Part shown: positions 43,311 through 54,181 of the stretch, one piece after another
Layout: every line of letters starts with the position of its first letter
Numbering within the stretch: the stretch's first letter is position 1
NCBI GenBank assembly: GCA_920105625.2
Contig: CAKKTE020000278.1
Location: forward strand, 992,001 to 1,056,000
Direction: 5' to 3'
DNA length: 64,000 nt
From: Clusia tigrina
Taxonomy: Eukaryota > Arthropoda > Insecta > Diptera > Clusiidae
Translations under genes and position numbers: made by a program
Notes under the pieces: generated by a model
The model's database searches: none
What the model saw: only the letters and a program-made list of their open reading frames with translations
What the model was told of the DNA's origin: nothing

Positions 43311-44189
43311 TTGTGGCTCTTTTGGCTGTTTTGTGGCCCACGCTGAACGAAGTGATTATGAGTAAAGGCCGATTTACATATAGCGTAAAAACGCCAGGCA
43401 GCAAAACGCTAGCCGCAGAAAAAACTGTCGCTTCTTTCCATGTAATCAAATGGAGTCATTTACACATAGCGTTTTGCAGCTAGCGTCGGCGGCGCGTATT
43501 TCTTATTGCTGTCATCACTGCTGTAAATTGACTTTGTTGTCTTGACTTTATAATAGCGAACAGAGCGTGACGAAGCTCATCGGCACTCGGATGGTCAAAA
43601 AAACGATTTGTTTAATTTTTGTTAGGCAGTTAAACCTGAAACGCAGTATGTTAGCAACAACATTTAAACATCTTCCGATACCTAGTGTAATACCAAAGAG
43701 TATACATATATAGAGTTCGCATGACGAACGAAGTTATTGTTCCAAAAATTTTGTTCGAGGCGTTTTCTAGTAGAGTAAACCCCTCAAACATAAGTACACG
43801 GATTGCATCTCGCTTCCCCTTGCCCCTGACCGATTTTTGTGAAATCGCCGTCACTTCCATTACACAAAATATTGAATGATTCAATTTCTATGTATGTATA
43901 CTCTTTAGTAATACTTTATATTTTCAATAAAATGTTTATCATAATGAACACTAGGAGCAATTTTTGTACTATGTACTATTCTATGATACTGTCATCAAGT
44001 ACAACCTTATTAAGTGTTGGTGGCCATTAATCAGAAGATTTTTTACTGAAACTAGGACCGTTGCACCACATATCTGATTGAATTAAAGATGGAGGCAAGG
44101 GCGCCACGTGATAAAATAAGGGTTGGGTTCAACTCAGAGTGTACGTGCAGCTATTGAGAAAACTCGCTAATTTCTTGTATGATAGCGAC
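43311..44189. other. Unassigned interval
   Basis: Contains a short imperfect inverted repeat built on GCAAAACGCTAGC and AGCGTTTTGC (about 43395-43485). Otherwise nothing recognised. Confidence 0.45.
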
Positions 44190-44667
44190 TCGGTTAGGAA
44201 TGGACGTTTTGCCAATTACACGATTCTTCTCTGATCCAATTCAAAACTATAGTTGAGTCGGTCCAATATGTATTGTTCTGGAACTCAACAAGCCTGAATA
44301 TGTTTATGATGCGCTGGACTAACTGCGCCATGACGGCGGCTGCACATATTCCTAATTTTGGTAAACAGCAATGGTGCGTATATAAACCGTATATAATGGT
44401 AAGCTCCGTAATAATAATTTGCATTGGCTTCAAAGACTTGTCTATTAATTTCAAAATCATTGAGGACTGCAATTGATCACGGAAACTGAACCATCGGCAG
44501 TGATATTCTTGAGGTGCCGCTTCATCGCAGCTTAAATGAAGGCGCCATAATTGTTGCATGATATCTTTTGCTAGTACAATAATAGGATTTATCAAATCAA
44601 GAGGGTCAAAAAACTGAGCTATATCAGAAAGAACGTTGCGCTTTCTAATTTTTGTCTTAATTATTGG
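44190..44667 (-). pseudogene. Older BEL/Pao RT-RNase H fragment, left of the nested element (BEL-3)
   Basis: The minus frame encodes 'RKRNVLSDIAQFFDPLDLIN', 'IIVLAKDIMQQLWRLHLSCD', then RNase H text ('LPKLGICAAAVMAQLV', 'YWTDSTIVLNWIREE'). The frame is open up to 44667, exactly where the roo-like LTR begins, and the matching upstream part lies beyond it at 53283. Confidence 0.85.
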
Positions 44668-45199
44668 TGTTCGTGCAATCGAGTTTGGTTGCACTTTATT
44701 AAGGCCCAAGATCTTCAATTAGCACTTGAACCGATTGAAGTTTGGATGCCTTGGATTTAGTTGCTACCAGCACTTTAACTGGGAACAACTGGCTGAAACA
44801 AGAACGTTTTAGAAAATAAACGATTGATTCTGGTGGTTTTAGAATGATTGCTTTTATTATTGATTTGTACCTACTTATATATAATATAAATTGCTGAATT
44901 AACAATATAAACAAAGCTAACTAAACAAAATTAGTAACAAAATACCAGTGGAAATGCAGTCGCTGACCGACGCATATCCGTCGGTCAACGATCTATCGGC
45001 AGATCTTGTTGTTGCTTGCATTTGTCTTGGCTTGTTAAACCAAGGCCACACCATGCTGACTTCGCTTTATTTTAATAAAGTGCACCAACAAAGTATGTAT
45101 GCAAGCGAACTTCTTTAAATTTGTCATTTGCATTGAATTTTTGTTTTCTACAAAACAAGCAGTGAAATATTTATGTTTGACAGATTGTAAATCTGAACA
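44668..45199 (-). repeat. 3' LTR of the roo-like element
   Basis: Minus strand begins TGTTCAGATTTAC and ends GATTGCACGAACA. Nearly identical to 52757-53282; the main difference is a 6-base insertion near 45140. Confidence 0.95.
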
Positions 45200-45213
45200 T
45201 CTTGCCCGCCTTT
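45200..45213 (-). promoter_or_regulatory. Polypurine tract of the roo-like element
   Basis: Minus strand AAAGGCGGGCAAGA directly precedes the LTR start TGTTCAG. Confidence 0.75.
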
Positions 45214-45357
45214 GAATTATTGAATTCAAAAGACACGATATACTGCATTTTCACTGTTGGACAACAAAACTTGAATTAGAATTTGAAGTTAATTTGAGTT
45301 ATTAACTTGTGTGCGAAGATAATTTAAAGCACAGACTAAATGAAATAATGGTTTGAT

Positions 45358-47066
45358 TTAATTTATATCATTTATTGATGAGTGTCCAACTAATTGAGGA
45401 TCGATAGCAAACCTTGGCGCTGGATACGTTGCGTTGTTCTGCTGTAATACTTCTGTATGTTTCTTCTGTCTCACGTTCCACAACCAGCAGAGAATTATGC
45501 CAATAATTAGCAGTAGAGCCGAGTAACTAGTTAGATAATGATGAATATTTGTGGTTTGAATCTTTTGAGGCAATTCAATGATTTTGTTCGTCCTTATGTT
45601 TTCGTGTAGCTCTTTTAGTTGTTGCAATTAATTATTCAGCTCTAAAGGTGAGCGGTTATAAATGATTCGTGCCTTGGAGCTGTTGCTAATTGACAGGTCG
45701 CCAAATGCAATATGAGATGAATACAGAGTGTCTGTAACTGATTGATGAGTTTGAATGGTTACAGTATGGTGTTTGAGTATGCAATCATCGTGAAGTGTCA
45801 GCAAGCTTGATCCTTGTAGTGCTAATAATTCCGTGACGCCATTGCAAACTGCAGTAATTTGTGTCGCAATTTTTGATCCAACAATCCATTGATTTGTATG
45901 ATGTAGTGGATGCCAAGTAATTTCGGTTTTGATTTCTTCCAGTATGCAAGTTGAGTCGGTCTTATTTTTGAGCATATTCATTTCGCAGGAATATGCCTGT
46001 GCTCCTTGGTGGTATTTTAATGATTTATCTGAGCACAGTAGCTGGTTTGTATTTTGTTTGGTAGTCACACAGGCCTTTACTGCAGTATCCGTTATTGGTC
46101 TCTGTGAGGTGTGACAGCTAGTAGAAATATTTCCGGTCGTAATTTTAGCATTGTGTCATTGATTATGACAGGAATCGGTACGATACTGAACAGGTCAAAT
46201 CGCTCATTATCGGTCAGTGGCAAACTTATTCGAAATATAATATGGTGTTGTGTAATGGCACTCTGAGAAGACATTATTCCATATAAGTGGATGACATCGT
46301 CCTGATTAAAAGGCAGCCTTAGGTTGAGCGGTAAATGCCCCTTTATCTTCATTATTTGTTCTTGAAGCTGATGTGGTGTTATTAGAGATGAGCTTATTCT
46401 ACCATTGCGAGTATCTGATAATGCATCAAAAATGGCAGTTTCAACTTTTAATACATTCGACGCCATTAATGATAGTTGAGTTACTGTTGACGTGTAGATC
46501 TCCAACACGTTAACGCGATTTTCAATGTCGTTGGAACTCCTTGATATGTTGTATGCCTCTTCCTGCAATTTGTTTATTTTTAGAACTATGGTTTCTGTCT
46601 CCTTGCTGACTATATTTAATGTCGAATCGATGACTGATGTTTGGTTTTGAATCATCTTTAACAAAATTTCTTCATTGCCGTTGATCTGATTGATCGTTTT
46701 AGACATGTTTTCAGCATACTCCGAGTCTAGGACGCCAAAAAGCTTGTTAGCCAGGTTCCCAACTATGTCTATTGCACCTCTGGTTTTGCGCCGTTTCGTA
46801 ATCATCTTTTCATCAGTTTGCAATTCAATGTTTGTAATATTGAAATGTTGTGCAAGTTGCAGACACATTGTTTGCTGTTGAAGTAGTGGACATAACAATT
46901 GAAGAATTACCGTGCTGTTTCGGAGAACTTCAATCTCCCTTTGTATGGGTAACAGGTCATAATAAATTATGATTTTCCATTCTCCAACGATGCGATTAAC
47001 ATTACCAATTCCTTCAAAGTAGAATCCTGGTTTGTTAGGGAAATTTTGCAGGCTTATTGATGAACA
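45358..47066 (-). pseudogene. env-like F-type glycoprotein ORF (broken)
   Basis: Follows integrase in the same frame, separated by one TAA (47067-47069). The first frame (to 46092) has a furin-type basic cleavage site (RRKTR) directly before a hydrophobic 'GAIDIVGNLANKLFG' segment, then long heptad-like helical text. The second (46068-45628) is Cys-bearing ectodomain. The third (45627-45358) has a membrane segment ('YSALLLIIGIILCWLW') and a short cytoplasmic tail. The layout resembles insect BEL/errantivirus Env of the baculovirus F type. Stops near 46090 and 45627 break it. The 15-residue hydrophobic end of the integrase frame could be its signal peptide. Confidence 0.82.
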
Positions 47067-48194
47067 TTATGCAAGCGGTAGCATGAGCATAGTGATTATT
47101 AATATGGTTGACAGGTTGAGTGAGGAAGTTCTTCCTTTTTTGTGTGGTGCCTCCCTAATTATGCTATCTTCTTGTTCTTCGGCCAGCAGTGGGGCCAAAC
47201 GATGAATGGGGCGCTTAAGCATGCCATTTTTTGTTTTTACATCGACTACTCTAATTTTTCCATCAGTACCAGGGTATGTGTTGGCGATTCGCCCCATAGG
47301 CCATTGCAGAGGAGCGGTGTGATCTTTTATTAACACCATTGTTCCATCCTTTACATTGTCAGATTGATCCTTCCACTTATTGCGATACTGGAGCTCATTC
47401 AGATACTCTCTTGACCATCGGGTCCAAAATTCCTTCTGCAAATGGGTTACCAGTTTCCATCGTGTTAGAATTGATGGTTTTGATGTGTGCTGGTTACTAC
47501 TGGGAAGCGCTGTTAATGGCTCGCCTATAAGAAAATGTCCTGGTGTCAGGGCTGTGAGATCATTTGGGTTCGGTGACAGAGGCGTTATAGGTCTGGAGTT
47601 CAATATTGCTTCGATTTGGATTACTACTGTCTCCAGTTCCTCATAAGTGAGGGAGCAGGTTGAGACGCTCCTCACCAAAAGATGTTTTGCAGATTTAACA
47701 GCTGCCTCCCACAGTCCTCCGAAGTGTGGTGATCTTGGTGGTATAAAATGGAAGGTGGTACCATAGTCTGTACATGACCGGCTGATTTTGTGTTGTGCAG
47801 TGCTATTGTGGATGGTGTCTCTCAGCTCTTCTAGTTGGTTTTTGGCTCCGACGCAGTTGGTGGCATTGTCGCAGTAAAGATTTTGGCATCTTCCTCTCCG
47901 TGACGTAAAACGCTTGAGTGCGCCAATGAATGCATCTGTGGAAAGATCACCCACAATTTCCATATGAACTGCCTTTGTACTGAAGCAGCAAAATACGGCA
48001 ATATAAGCCTTGCATGGCCGTTTTCCTCTGATTTTGTAGTGTATCCAAATTGGACCGCAAAAATCGACACCTGAATTGAAGAAAGGACGCTCTGGATGCA
48101 CTCTGTCATGTGGAAGATTACCCATGATTTGATTGAATGTATGAGGGCGGGCACGCGTGCAACGGACACAGTGTTGAACTATAGATCTGGCCAT
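47067..48194 (-). CDS. roo-like integrase, open frame
   Basis: A 375-codon frame: 'HCVRCTRARPHTFNQIMGNL' (end of zinc-binding part), 'FFNSGVDFCGPIWI' (Asp), 'AVHMEIVGDLSTDAFIGAL', 'LYCDNATNCVGAK' (Asp), 'PHFGGLWEAAVKSAKHLL' (Glu) and the C-terminal 'LTPGHFLIGEPLTALP' and 'WTRWSREYLNELQ'. All three DDE residues are visible. The last residues turn hydrophobic ('LSTILIITMLMLPLA') and lead into env text after the TAA. Confidence 0.9.
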   Translation of the reverse strand: MARSIVQHCVRCTRARPHTFNQIMGNLPHDRVHPERPFFNSGVDFCGPIWIHYKIRGKRPCKAYIAVFCCFSTKAVHMEIVGDLSTDAFIGALKRFTSRRGRCQNLYCDNATNCVGAKNQLEELRDTIHNSTAQHKISRSCTDYGTTFHFIPPRSPHFGGLWEAAVKSAKHLLVRSVSTCSLTYEELETVVIQIEAILNSRPITPLSPNPNDLTALTPGHFLIGEPLTALPSSNQHTSKPSILTRWKLVTHLQKEFWTRWSREYLNELQYRNKWKDQSDNVKDGTMVLIKDHTAPLQWPMGRIANTYPGTDGKIRVVDVKTKNGMLKRPIHRLAPLLAEEQEDSIIREAPHKKGRTSSLNLSTILIITMLMLPLA

Positions 48195-48221
48195 TATTTT
48201 TCCTTTTATGGGCCAAAATCG

Positions 48222-48837
48222 TTATCTTGTTTGAGCAAGAAGTGATTGTGGTCCACAGTGTAGACTCTTGACGTGCAAGTCCTGCATTATTAGTTTTGTA
48301 ATTGGATCGTTATATAATAATATCATTGGATGCTTAGCATCATACTGTAGATTTGATTCCTCCCATTCTGATGATGTCTTGGTCGTCGAGAAATACTGAT
48401 AGTCCGTGTAGCACACTTGTCTTCTTGACTTCTAGTCCTCTTGACAATTGTTGTATCTCGTCACTAAAGTCGTTAAGTTGAACTGTTTTGATTATGACCA
48501 TTAGTGCTTCATTAAGTTCTTCGGGTAACAATGAGACCTTTATTGCTCTGTGGCTTCGATGCACATGTCTGATGAATCGCAGTATATATCCAACTACTCT
48601 TTGTAATGTTGGAAATGAGTTACGATGATTTATGTTGTAAATCATTTCACTCAAGTCCACGTTGATTGATGCAGTAAAGCCATTCACCTTTCTTTTCAGC
48701 TCCGTTTTATCTGTTATGGTGAGTTCCTTGCAGAATGTTTTGGGCCATGAATCTTCCTTTGCATGAAGAAAGAGAGGACCATGAAACCACATTGAGCAAC
48801 GTTTTATATCATTTGGCTCAACTCCTCTGGACAGCAA
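48222..48837 (-). pseudogene. roo-like linker and integrase zinc-binding start
   Basis: Frames 48837-48340 and 48416-48222 cover the segment between RNase H and integrase. The first contains 'FLHAKEDSWPKTFCKEL' and 'VVGYILRFIRHVHRS'; the second ends in 'DLHVKSLHCGPQSLL', the His pair of the integrase zinc-binding module. Frame changes near 48820 and 48400 separate them from their neighbours. Confidence 0.8.
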
Positions 48838-50042
48838 ATCTGCAGGGTTATTTTTAGAACTAACATGGCGCCATTGTTCACTAACGTGAGCTCTTGAATG
48901 TGGCTAATGCGATTGGACACAAATGTTTGAAACGATGATGGTTCTGAATTTATCCAATGTAAGACAATTTCAGAATCAGTCCACAAGAAAGTAGGGTGGT
49001 CTTCAAGTGACATCTCCTGCTTCACCCTTGATATCAGTTGTGCCCCCAATAAGGCAGCGCACAGCTCTAGTCGAGGAATGGTTTGAGTTTTCAGTGGTGC
49101 GACGCGTGACTTTGAACACAACAAATGAACTGTTATTGTTCCATCATTTATTAGAGATCTAACGTACACCGCTGCTCCATATGCACGTTCTGAGGCATCA
49201 GTGAACAAATGTAACTGAGAAGATGTAGCTTGTTTGTGGTTTGTAATGTGTCGAGGAAACCTTATCTCTTTCAGCGCCTGTAGGTTCCTCCGAAATTTTC
49301 TCCATGAGGTATCTATTTCAATTGGAAGCGATTCGTCCCAGGATAATTTAAGTTGCCACAACCTTTGAACAAAAATCTTTGCTTTTACAACCACTGGAGC
49401 CATTAATCCCAGTGGATCAAAAATGTGTGCTATATCGGATGTTACCGACCGCTTCGTATTTTTCGTAGTTGAAGAGTCGTTCGTCCTTATGCTAAACTCA
49501 TCCGATTTCGGAAGCCAAGTGACCCCAAGTGTCCTGATGCTTTTGTCGGAGTCATTGTCGAAATCTAGATCTACTTCCTGATCATCAATAGGTATTCCTT
49601 GAAGTAGTTGTGCGTGATTAGCACACCATTTTCGAAGTTTCATACCGGCAGAATCCAAGATTTTGATCAATTGTTGCTTCATTTCTAGAGCATCCGCTAA
49701 TTTGTTTGATCCACACAACCCATCGTCAACATAAAACTCCTTTTCTAAAGCAGCTGCACCGAGTGGATATTGTACTTTATGTGTTTTTGCTAACGTTTGA
49801 AGACATTTTGTGGCCAAGTATGGAGCTGATCTTGTACCATATGTTACGGTCTTAAGTTGATAGAGCTGTAACTTGTCGCTGAGATTTTCTCTCCAAATTA
49901 TGATTTGGAATGTTTCATCTTGGGGATGTATGCGAATTTGGCGATACATTTTCTCAATGTCAGTGGTAAAAACAAAGCGAGGAGATCTAAAGCGCATCAA
50001 TATGGATGCAAGATCACTCTGTACCACAGAACCAATGTGCAT
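48804..50042 (-). CDS. roo-like reverse transcriptase and RNase H, open frame
   Basis: A 412-codon frame: 'RFVFTTDIEKMYRQIRIHPQ' (first catalytic Asp), 'KEFYVDDGLCGSNKL' (YVDD), 'AHIFDPLGLMAPVVVKAKIF', then RNase H with 'HLFTDASERAYGAAVYVRS', 'TIPRLELCAALLGAQLI' and 'TFLWTDSEIVLHWI'. All active-site residues appear intact. The RT N-terminus lies just upstream beyond a stop near 50043-50230. Confidence 0.9.
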   Translation of the reverse strand: MHIGSVVQSDLASILMRFRSPRFVFTTDIEKMYRQIRIHPQDETFQIIIWRENLSDKLQLYQLKTVTYGTRSAPYLATKCLQTLAKTHKVQYPLGAAALEKEFYVDDGLCGSNKLADALEMKQQLIKILDSAGMKLRKWCANHAQLLQGIPIDDQEVDLDFDNDSDKSIRTLGVTWLPKSDEFSIRTNDSSTTKNTKRSVTSDIAHIFDPLGLMAPVVVKAKIFVQRLWQLKLSWDESLPIEIDTSWRKFRRNLQALKEIRFPRHITNHKQATSSQLHLFTDASERAYGAAVYVRSLINDGTITVHLLCSKSRVAPLKTQTIPRLELCAALLGAQLISRVKQEMSLEDHPTFLWTDSEIVLHWINSEPSSFQTFVSNRISHIQELTLVNNGAMLVLKITLQICCPEELSQMI

Positions 50043-50227
50043 TATATCGTTGAGCGAAGCTCCACTAGATGTTTTAGCTGAGCATCGAACACGACTCTTA
50101 ACTTGGTTCTGCTGCTGTCTGGTTTGATGACGCAGTGATGTGGTATTATATATTGCGGTGACATAATGTTCTCCTCATCTATCTTTGTCATGTGTCCAAG
50201 TGCTTCATACTCTTGCATGAATTTTAT

Positions 50228-51016
50228 TTAAGAGGATTTGATGTCGGAATTTTTGTTCAACCGTCGTTCTAAAGAAAAGAACCGATTCATTGCCATCTGC
50301 TTTGATTCCCCTAGGTTTGATGCCTTGAATATAATTTTTACAATAAAACGTCCATTCTTATCGCGCTGAGTATGCTGAACGAAAGATGATTCGCATTTTT
50401 GTTCTGATGCTGTAAGTTTAGTTTCTGGGGCTGGTGCATCATCGAGTTGCCAAAACCTTGCCAACAGGTTGTTAAGTTCGTCATCCGTTGTGTGTATTCC
50501 ACATGACAGGAAATTGTCACACCCACTTCCGATCTTACCGCTGCATAGCCATCCAAACACGGTTTTTTGAAGGCTTGGCAAGTTCTCTGCCAATTTGATT
50601 TGACCAATGGACAGGAGGGAATGGTAACATTCAGCACCAATCCGTAGATCAATTTCTCCTGGTATGTTAAATTCTGGATCTGCCAACTGTATATTTTGTG
50701 GAATGGGCCATTTTGACACATCCAACATTCTGCTGGGTTGAGCTGCGATGATTGTAGGAACCACAAACGCCTTTCGTGTCATGCTGAAGTCATTTATTCG
50801 TGATTGGATTTCTGTGTTGACACTGTGTAGCGAACTCCTTTTTCCTCTTGACACTCCTTCTATCCAGATGGGATTTGGTTCCTGTTGCAATTTCAGCCTT
50901 TTGACTAATTTTTCAGTTAATAGGTTTACCTGTGAACCTGAATCGAGAATTGCTCTGCATTCGATGATCTGTCCATTTGTGGCTGCTATGTTGATTTTTA
51001 CTGTACCAAGCAACAC
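50228..51016 (-). CDS. roo-like aspartic protease (DUF1758-like), open frame
   Basis: Has 'RAILDSGSQVNLLTEKLVKRL' with the catalytic DSG, then 'FSMTRKAFVVPTI', 'IDLRIGAECYHSLLS' and 'PSLQKTVFGWLCSGKIG', the conserved BEL/Pao protease region, and a tail leading to RT. Ends at a stop at 50228. Confidence 0.88.
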   Translation of the reverse strand: MLLGTVKINIAATNGQIIECRAILDSGSQVNLLTEKLVKRLKLQQEPNPIWIEGVSRGKRSSLHSVNTEIQSRINDFSMTRKAFVVPTIIAAQPSRMLDVSKWPIPQNIQLADPEFNIPGEIDLRIGAECYHSLLSIGQIKLAENLPSLQKTVFGWLCSGKIGSGCDNFLSCGIHTTDDELNNLLARFWQLDDAPAPETKLTASEQKCESSFVQHTQRDKNGRFIVKIIFKASNLGESKQMAMNRFFSLERRLNKNSDIKSS

Positions 51017-51133
51017 ATAACCATTGTTTGATGTTGTGACTAGTGAAGCTTTGTCTGCTCGATTTGATGTAGTTGCTGCCGGTGTAAGGCTGTTTTGTAG
51101 CTCCTTGCGGCGTGATGGATTGACTGCAGTTGA

Positions 51134-52642
51134 TTATTTCTTCTCGTGAAGCAACGAGTTGTGTTTTTTGTTGCATATGATACAATGGCGACTTCTGCAT
51201 TCTTGAGCCATATGTCCAGACCGAAGACAGTTCATGCATCGTTTGAGTTTTTGCACAGTCCTTATGCGATCTTGAACATTATATTGCAAAAAGGACTTGC
51301 ATTGATATAACGGGTGTGAATCCTTGTTGCAAAGATCACAATTTTTTGATTGTGGTTGGGCCACAGTCGATGCTACAGTCCTAATTGGGCTTGATTTGTT
51401 GCCCACTGCCTCCAATGATTGGAATCTATTTTCCAGAAATTCCAGGAAGTGACTTACTTGTTGAATTTCTCTTGAGTTTTCCAGTGACTGTTCATATAAT
51501 AATCTGGTTTGTTTGTCGAGCTTCGCCAATAAAATGTGAAGCAACAATGTACCCCATGAATTTGTTTCAATTGCTAGGTTGTAGGTGTAGTATCGTGTAA
51601 GGACCTTACATCTGCCGCTGAAGAGTTGCTCGTCATTCCAGCTTGATTCAACAATTTTTGAATAATTGTTGAGACAATGACCCTTTTGTTATTATATCGG
51701 TCTTGCAGTAATTTCCATGCAGTAGCATAGTTTTCATTACTCAGTGAAAGGTGCCGAATAAGATTCTCTGCTTCGCCCGTGACACTAGTCTTGAGATACC
51801 ACATTTTTTTCGATGATGGTATCTGCTGCTTATGAATAACTTCTGAGAACAAATCGTGATATTGTGTCCATTGCAGATAATCACCGCTGAATTTTGGAAT
51901 TGTGATTTTTGGCAACTGAACTGGACTCATGGTCATCAATTGAAGTTGTGCTTGGCTGAGACTCAGGTGATGGATGCGCGGTCAATCTGATGGATAGTTG
52001 AACGAGCACCTGCTGTACTGTATCTTCAATGTTGTAATAATCATCCACCTGATATCCATGGGAGTCCGGAGTTTCACAATGTTCCCAAATAAGAGCATTA
52101 AGGGTCTCAATTTGGAGCCATAAACGATTGATAGTGTTCATTTTTAATTCATAGAATTGTGGTAGCTGCTCTTCGTTGTAGTCTGTCAGACCCTCACAAA
52201 TTCTATTCAGAGATGCTACGGCTGCTGATTGCTTTTGTATAATTCCAGGAACGTTAATTAAATTGGATATTCCAGCGCTTTGATCAGTGGTTTTGGTCGC
52301 TACATGTGGAGTGGCTTCTGGAACCAGAGGTACGAGATTTTTTGAAAGAGTTAACTTCTGCTGTGCAAATTCTTCCTTGAAGGTGTCCACCATGTTCATG
52401 ATTTTATTATAATAGTCGGTTGAGAAGTAATCATGGTCTAACGGTAATCCGGGCAATATTCTGAGCTTGTTGTCTTGTTCTTCAAATCGTGCCCAGGCTT
52501 CGTCTAAGCGTCGAATGCGTTCATCAAAGTAAGATAATGTTTGTTTGCGATTGACTGAATCTTTTGTGTAGTTCCTGATGACAGCTTGTACTTCACTGCC
52601 AGTCGGATTTTGGAGCTCTATCAATTCTTCATAGGAAGTCAT
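51134..52642 (-). pseudogene. roo-like gag and zinc knuckles (broken)
   Basis: Frame 52642-51881 is the N-terminal gag ('YFDERIRRLDEAWARFEEQD'). Frame 51939-51574 is the DUF1759 core ('IPKFSGDYLQWTQYHDLFSE', 'TSVTGEAENLIRHLSLSNEN'). Frame 51547-51134 ends with three Cys/His knuckles ('CDLCNKDSHPLYQC', 'CMNCLRSGHMAQEC', 'CIICNKKHNSLLH'). Frame changes around 51900 and 51560 break the polyprotein. Confidence 0.88.
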
Positions 52643-52735
52643 CGTTGTTTTTTGCCACAGACTGCTTCTGTTTGCTGTAGGCTGCTTCTGTTGTCCTGAC
52701 AGCTTGATCGTGATCTTGATCGTGATCCTTGTTGA

Positions 52736-52753
52736 ATCACGTCGGGGTCACCA
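52736..52753 (-). promoter_or_regulatory. Primer binding site, tRNA-Trp (roo-like element)
   Basis: TGGTGACCCCGACGTGAT on the minus strand, three bases inside the LTR, identical to the site at 2988-3005. Confidence 0.88.
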
Positions 52754-52756
52754 AAA

Positions 52757-53282
52757 TGTTCGTGCAATCGAGTTTGGTTGCACTTTGTTAAGGCCCAAGA
52801 TCTTCAATTACCACTTGAACCGATTGAAGTTTGGATGCCTTGGATTTAGTTGCTACCAGCACTTTAACTGGGAACAACTGGCTGAAACAAGAACGTTTTG
52901 GAAAATAAACGATTGATTCTGGTGGTTTTAGAATGATTGCTTTTATTATTGATTTGTACCTACTTATATATAATATAAATTGCTGAATTAACAATATAAA
53001 CAAAGCTAACTAAACAAAATTAGTAACAAAATACCAGTGGAAATGCAGTCGCTGACCGACGCATATCCGTCGGTCAACGATCTATCGGCAGAGCTTGTTG
53101 TTGCTTGCATTTGTCTTGGCTTGTTAAACCAAGGCCACACCATGCTGACTTCGCTTTATTTTAATAAAGTGCACCAACAAAGTATGTATGCAAGCGAACT
53201 TCTTTAAATTAGTCATTTGCATTGCATTTTCTACAAAACAAGCAGTGAAATATTTATGTTTGACAGATTGTAAATCTGAACA
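52757..53282 (-). repeat. 5' LTR of the roo-like element
   Basis: Pairs with 44668-45199. It starts TGTTCAG and ends ACGAACA on the minus strand. Followed by the ATTGG duplication at 53283-53287. Confidence 0.95.
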
Positions 53283-53980
53283 ATTGGAATATTTTTGTTA
53301 AATATAAATTTATCAACAGATGGATTCCATACAATGCCCAAAGTTTTCATTGCATTCTCCATTCATTTTGCAAAACTTTTCCCTGTCTTCCTCAGGTATA
53401 TATTTAATAAGTTTATTATGTTTCGGCAACCACTTGGAATTCAAAAATTCGAAATCGACTTTAAGGAGCATTGATTTAAGTTGCAACTGCAGCATGATAA
53501 CGTTTTCAAATTGTGTTAGCGCCTGATAAAATATCGTCCACGTAGATGTCCCTAATAACAGCGTCAATAGCAAGTGAAAAATTATCTCCTTCGTCATCGG
53601 CTAGTTGCTTAAGTGGTCTGGTGCCCAAAAATTGATGCACCGGATGTACCATAGGTTACATTACAAAGTTGGTAAAGCTGGATGGGATCCCTTTCAATCG
53701 AGCGCCACAATAAGGAGTGATACCGTCTGTCATCAGGGTGAAGAGAAACCTGTCGATACATTTTCGTAATGTCGGATGTAAATACATACGTATAATATCT
53801 AAAACGTAGCACAATCGAAAAAGGCCAGGCTGAATTACAGGTCCTACCATCAATAAAATCATTTAAAGAATTTTCAGAGCTAGTTTTTGATGAAGCGTCA
53901 AACACCACTCTAAGCTTGGTGGTGGAGCTTGATAGCTTAAAAACGCAGTGGTGAGGGATAACATAGTGAGGGTTTATCAA
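53283..53980 (-). pseudogene. Older BEL/Pao RT fragment, right of the nested element (BEL-3)
   Basis: Frame 53980-53609 contains 'YVIPHHCVFKLSS', 'LRVVFDASSKTSSENSLNDF', 'YVFTSDITKMYRQVSLHPDD' and 'LYQLCNVTYGTSGAS'. Frame 53597-53313 continues with 'QLQLKSMLLKVDFEFLNSKW' and 'LIKYIPEEDREKFC'. The YVDD segment between them is decayed. It reads on across the nested insertion into 44667-44190. Confidence 0.85.
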
Positions 53981-54181
53981 AATCTGCGAAGTCCACGAGT
54001 TTCATATGCGACAATTCAATGAATTTCTCCATAAATTCATGATACTTCGTGCGCAGATCATCATCTCCGCGTAGTCATCTCTCGAAAACTTGAAACCTTT
54101 TCAGGGCTATATCATAGCATTTTTGCTGTCATTTTGAATGGTAACCTGAATTGATACCGCCCACATGGCAAGCGGGTAGAA

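Larger units (their letters stand above)
44668..53282 (-). mobile_element. roo-like BEL/Pao retrotransposon with env, complete
   Basis: An 8.6-kb minus-strand element with paired LTRs (44668-45199 and 52757-53282) and the perfect 5-bp duplication ATTGG (44663-44667 and 53283-53287), the BEL/Pao size. It has a tRNA-Trp primer site, purine tract, gag, protease, RT, RNase H, integrase and an env-like ORF, the layout of Drosophila roo. The LTRs differ by only about half a dozen substitutions and one 6-base indel, so insertion was recent, yet gag-pol carries several frame breaks. It is nested in an older BEL/Pao element. Confidence 0.95.

Noticed and set aside
43340..43490. Imperfect inverted repeat around GCAAAACGCTAGC as a possible MITE
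   Set aside because: No flanking target duplication and no clear ends.
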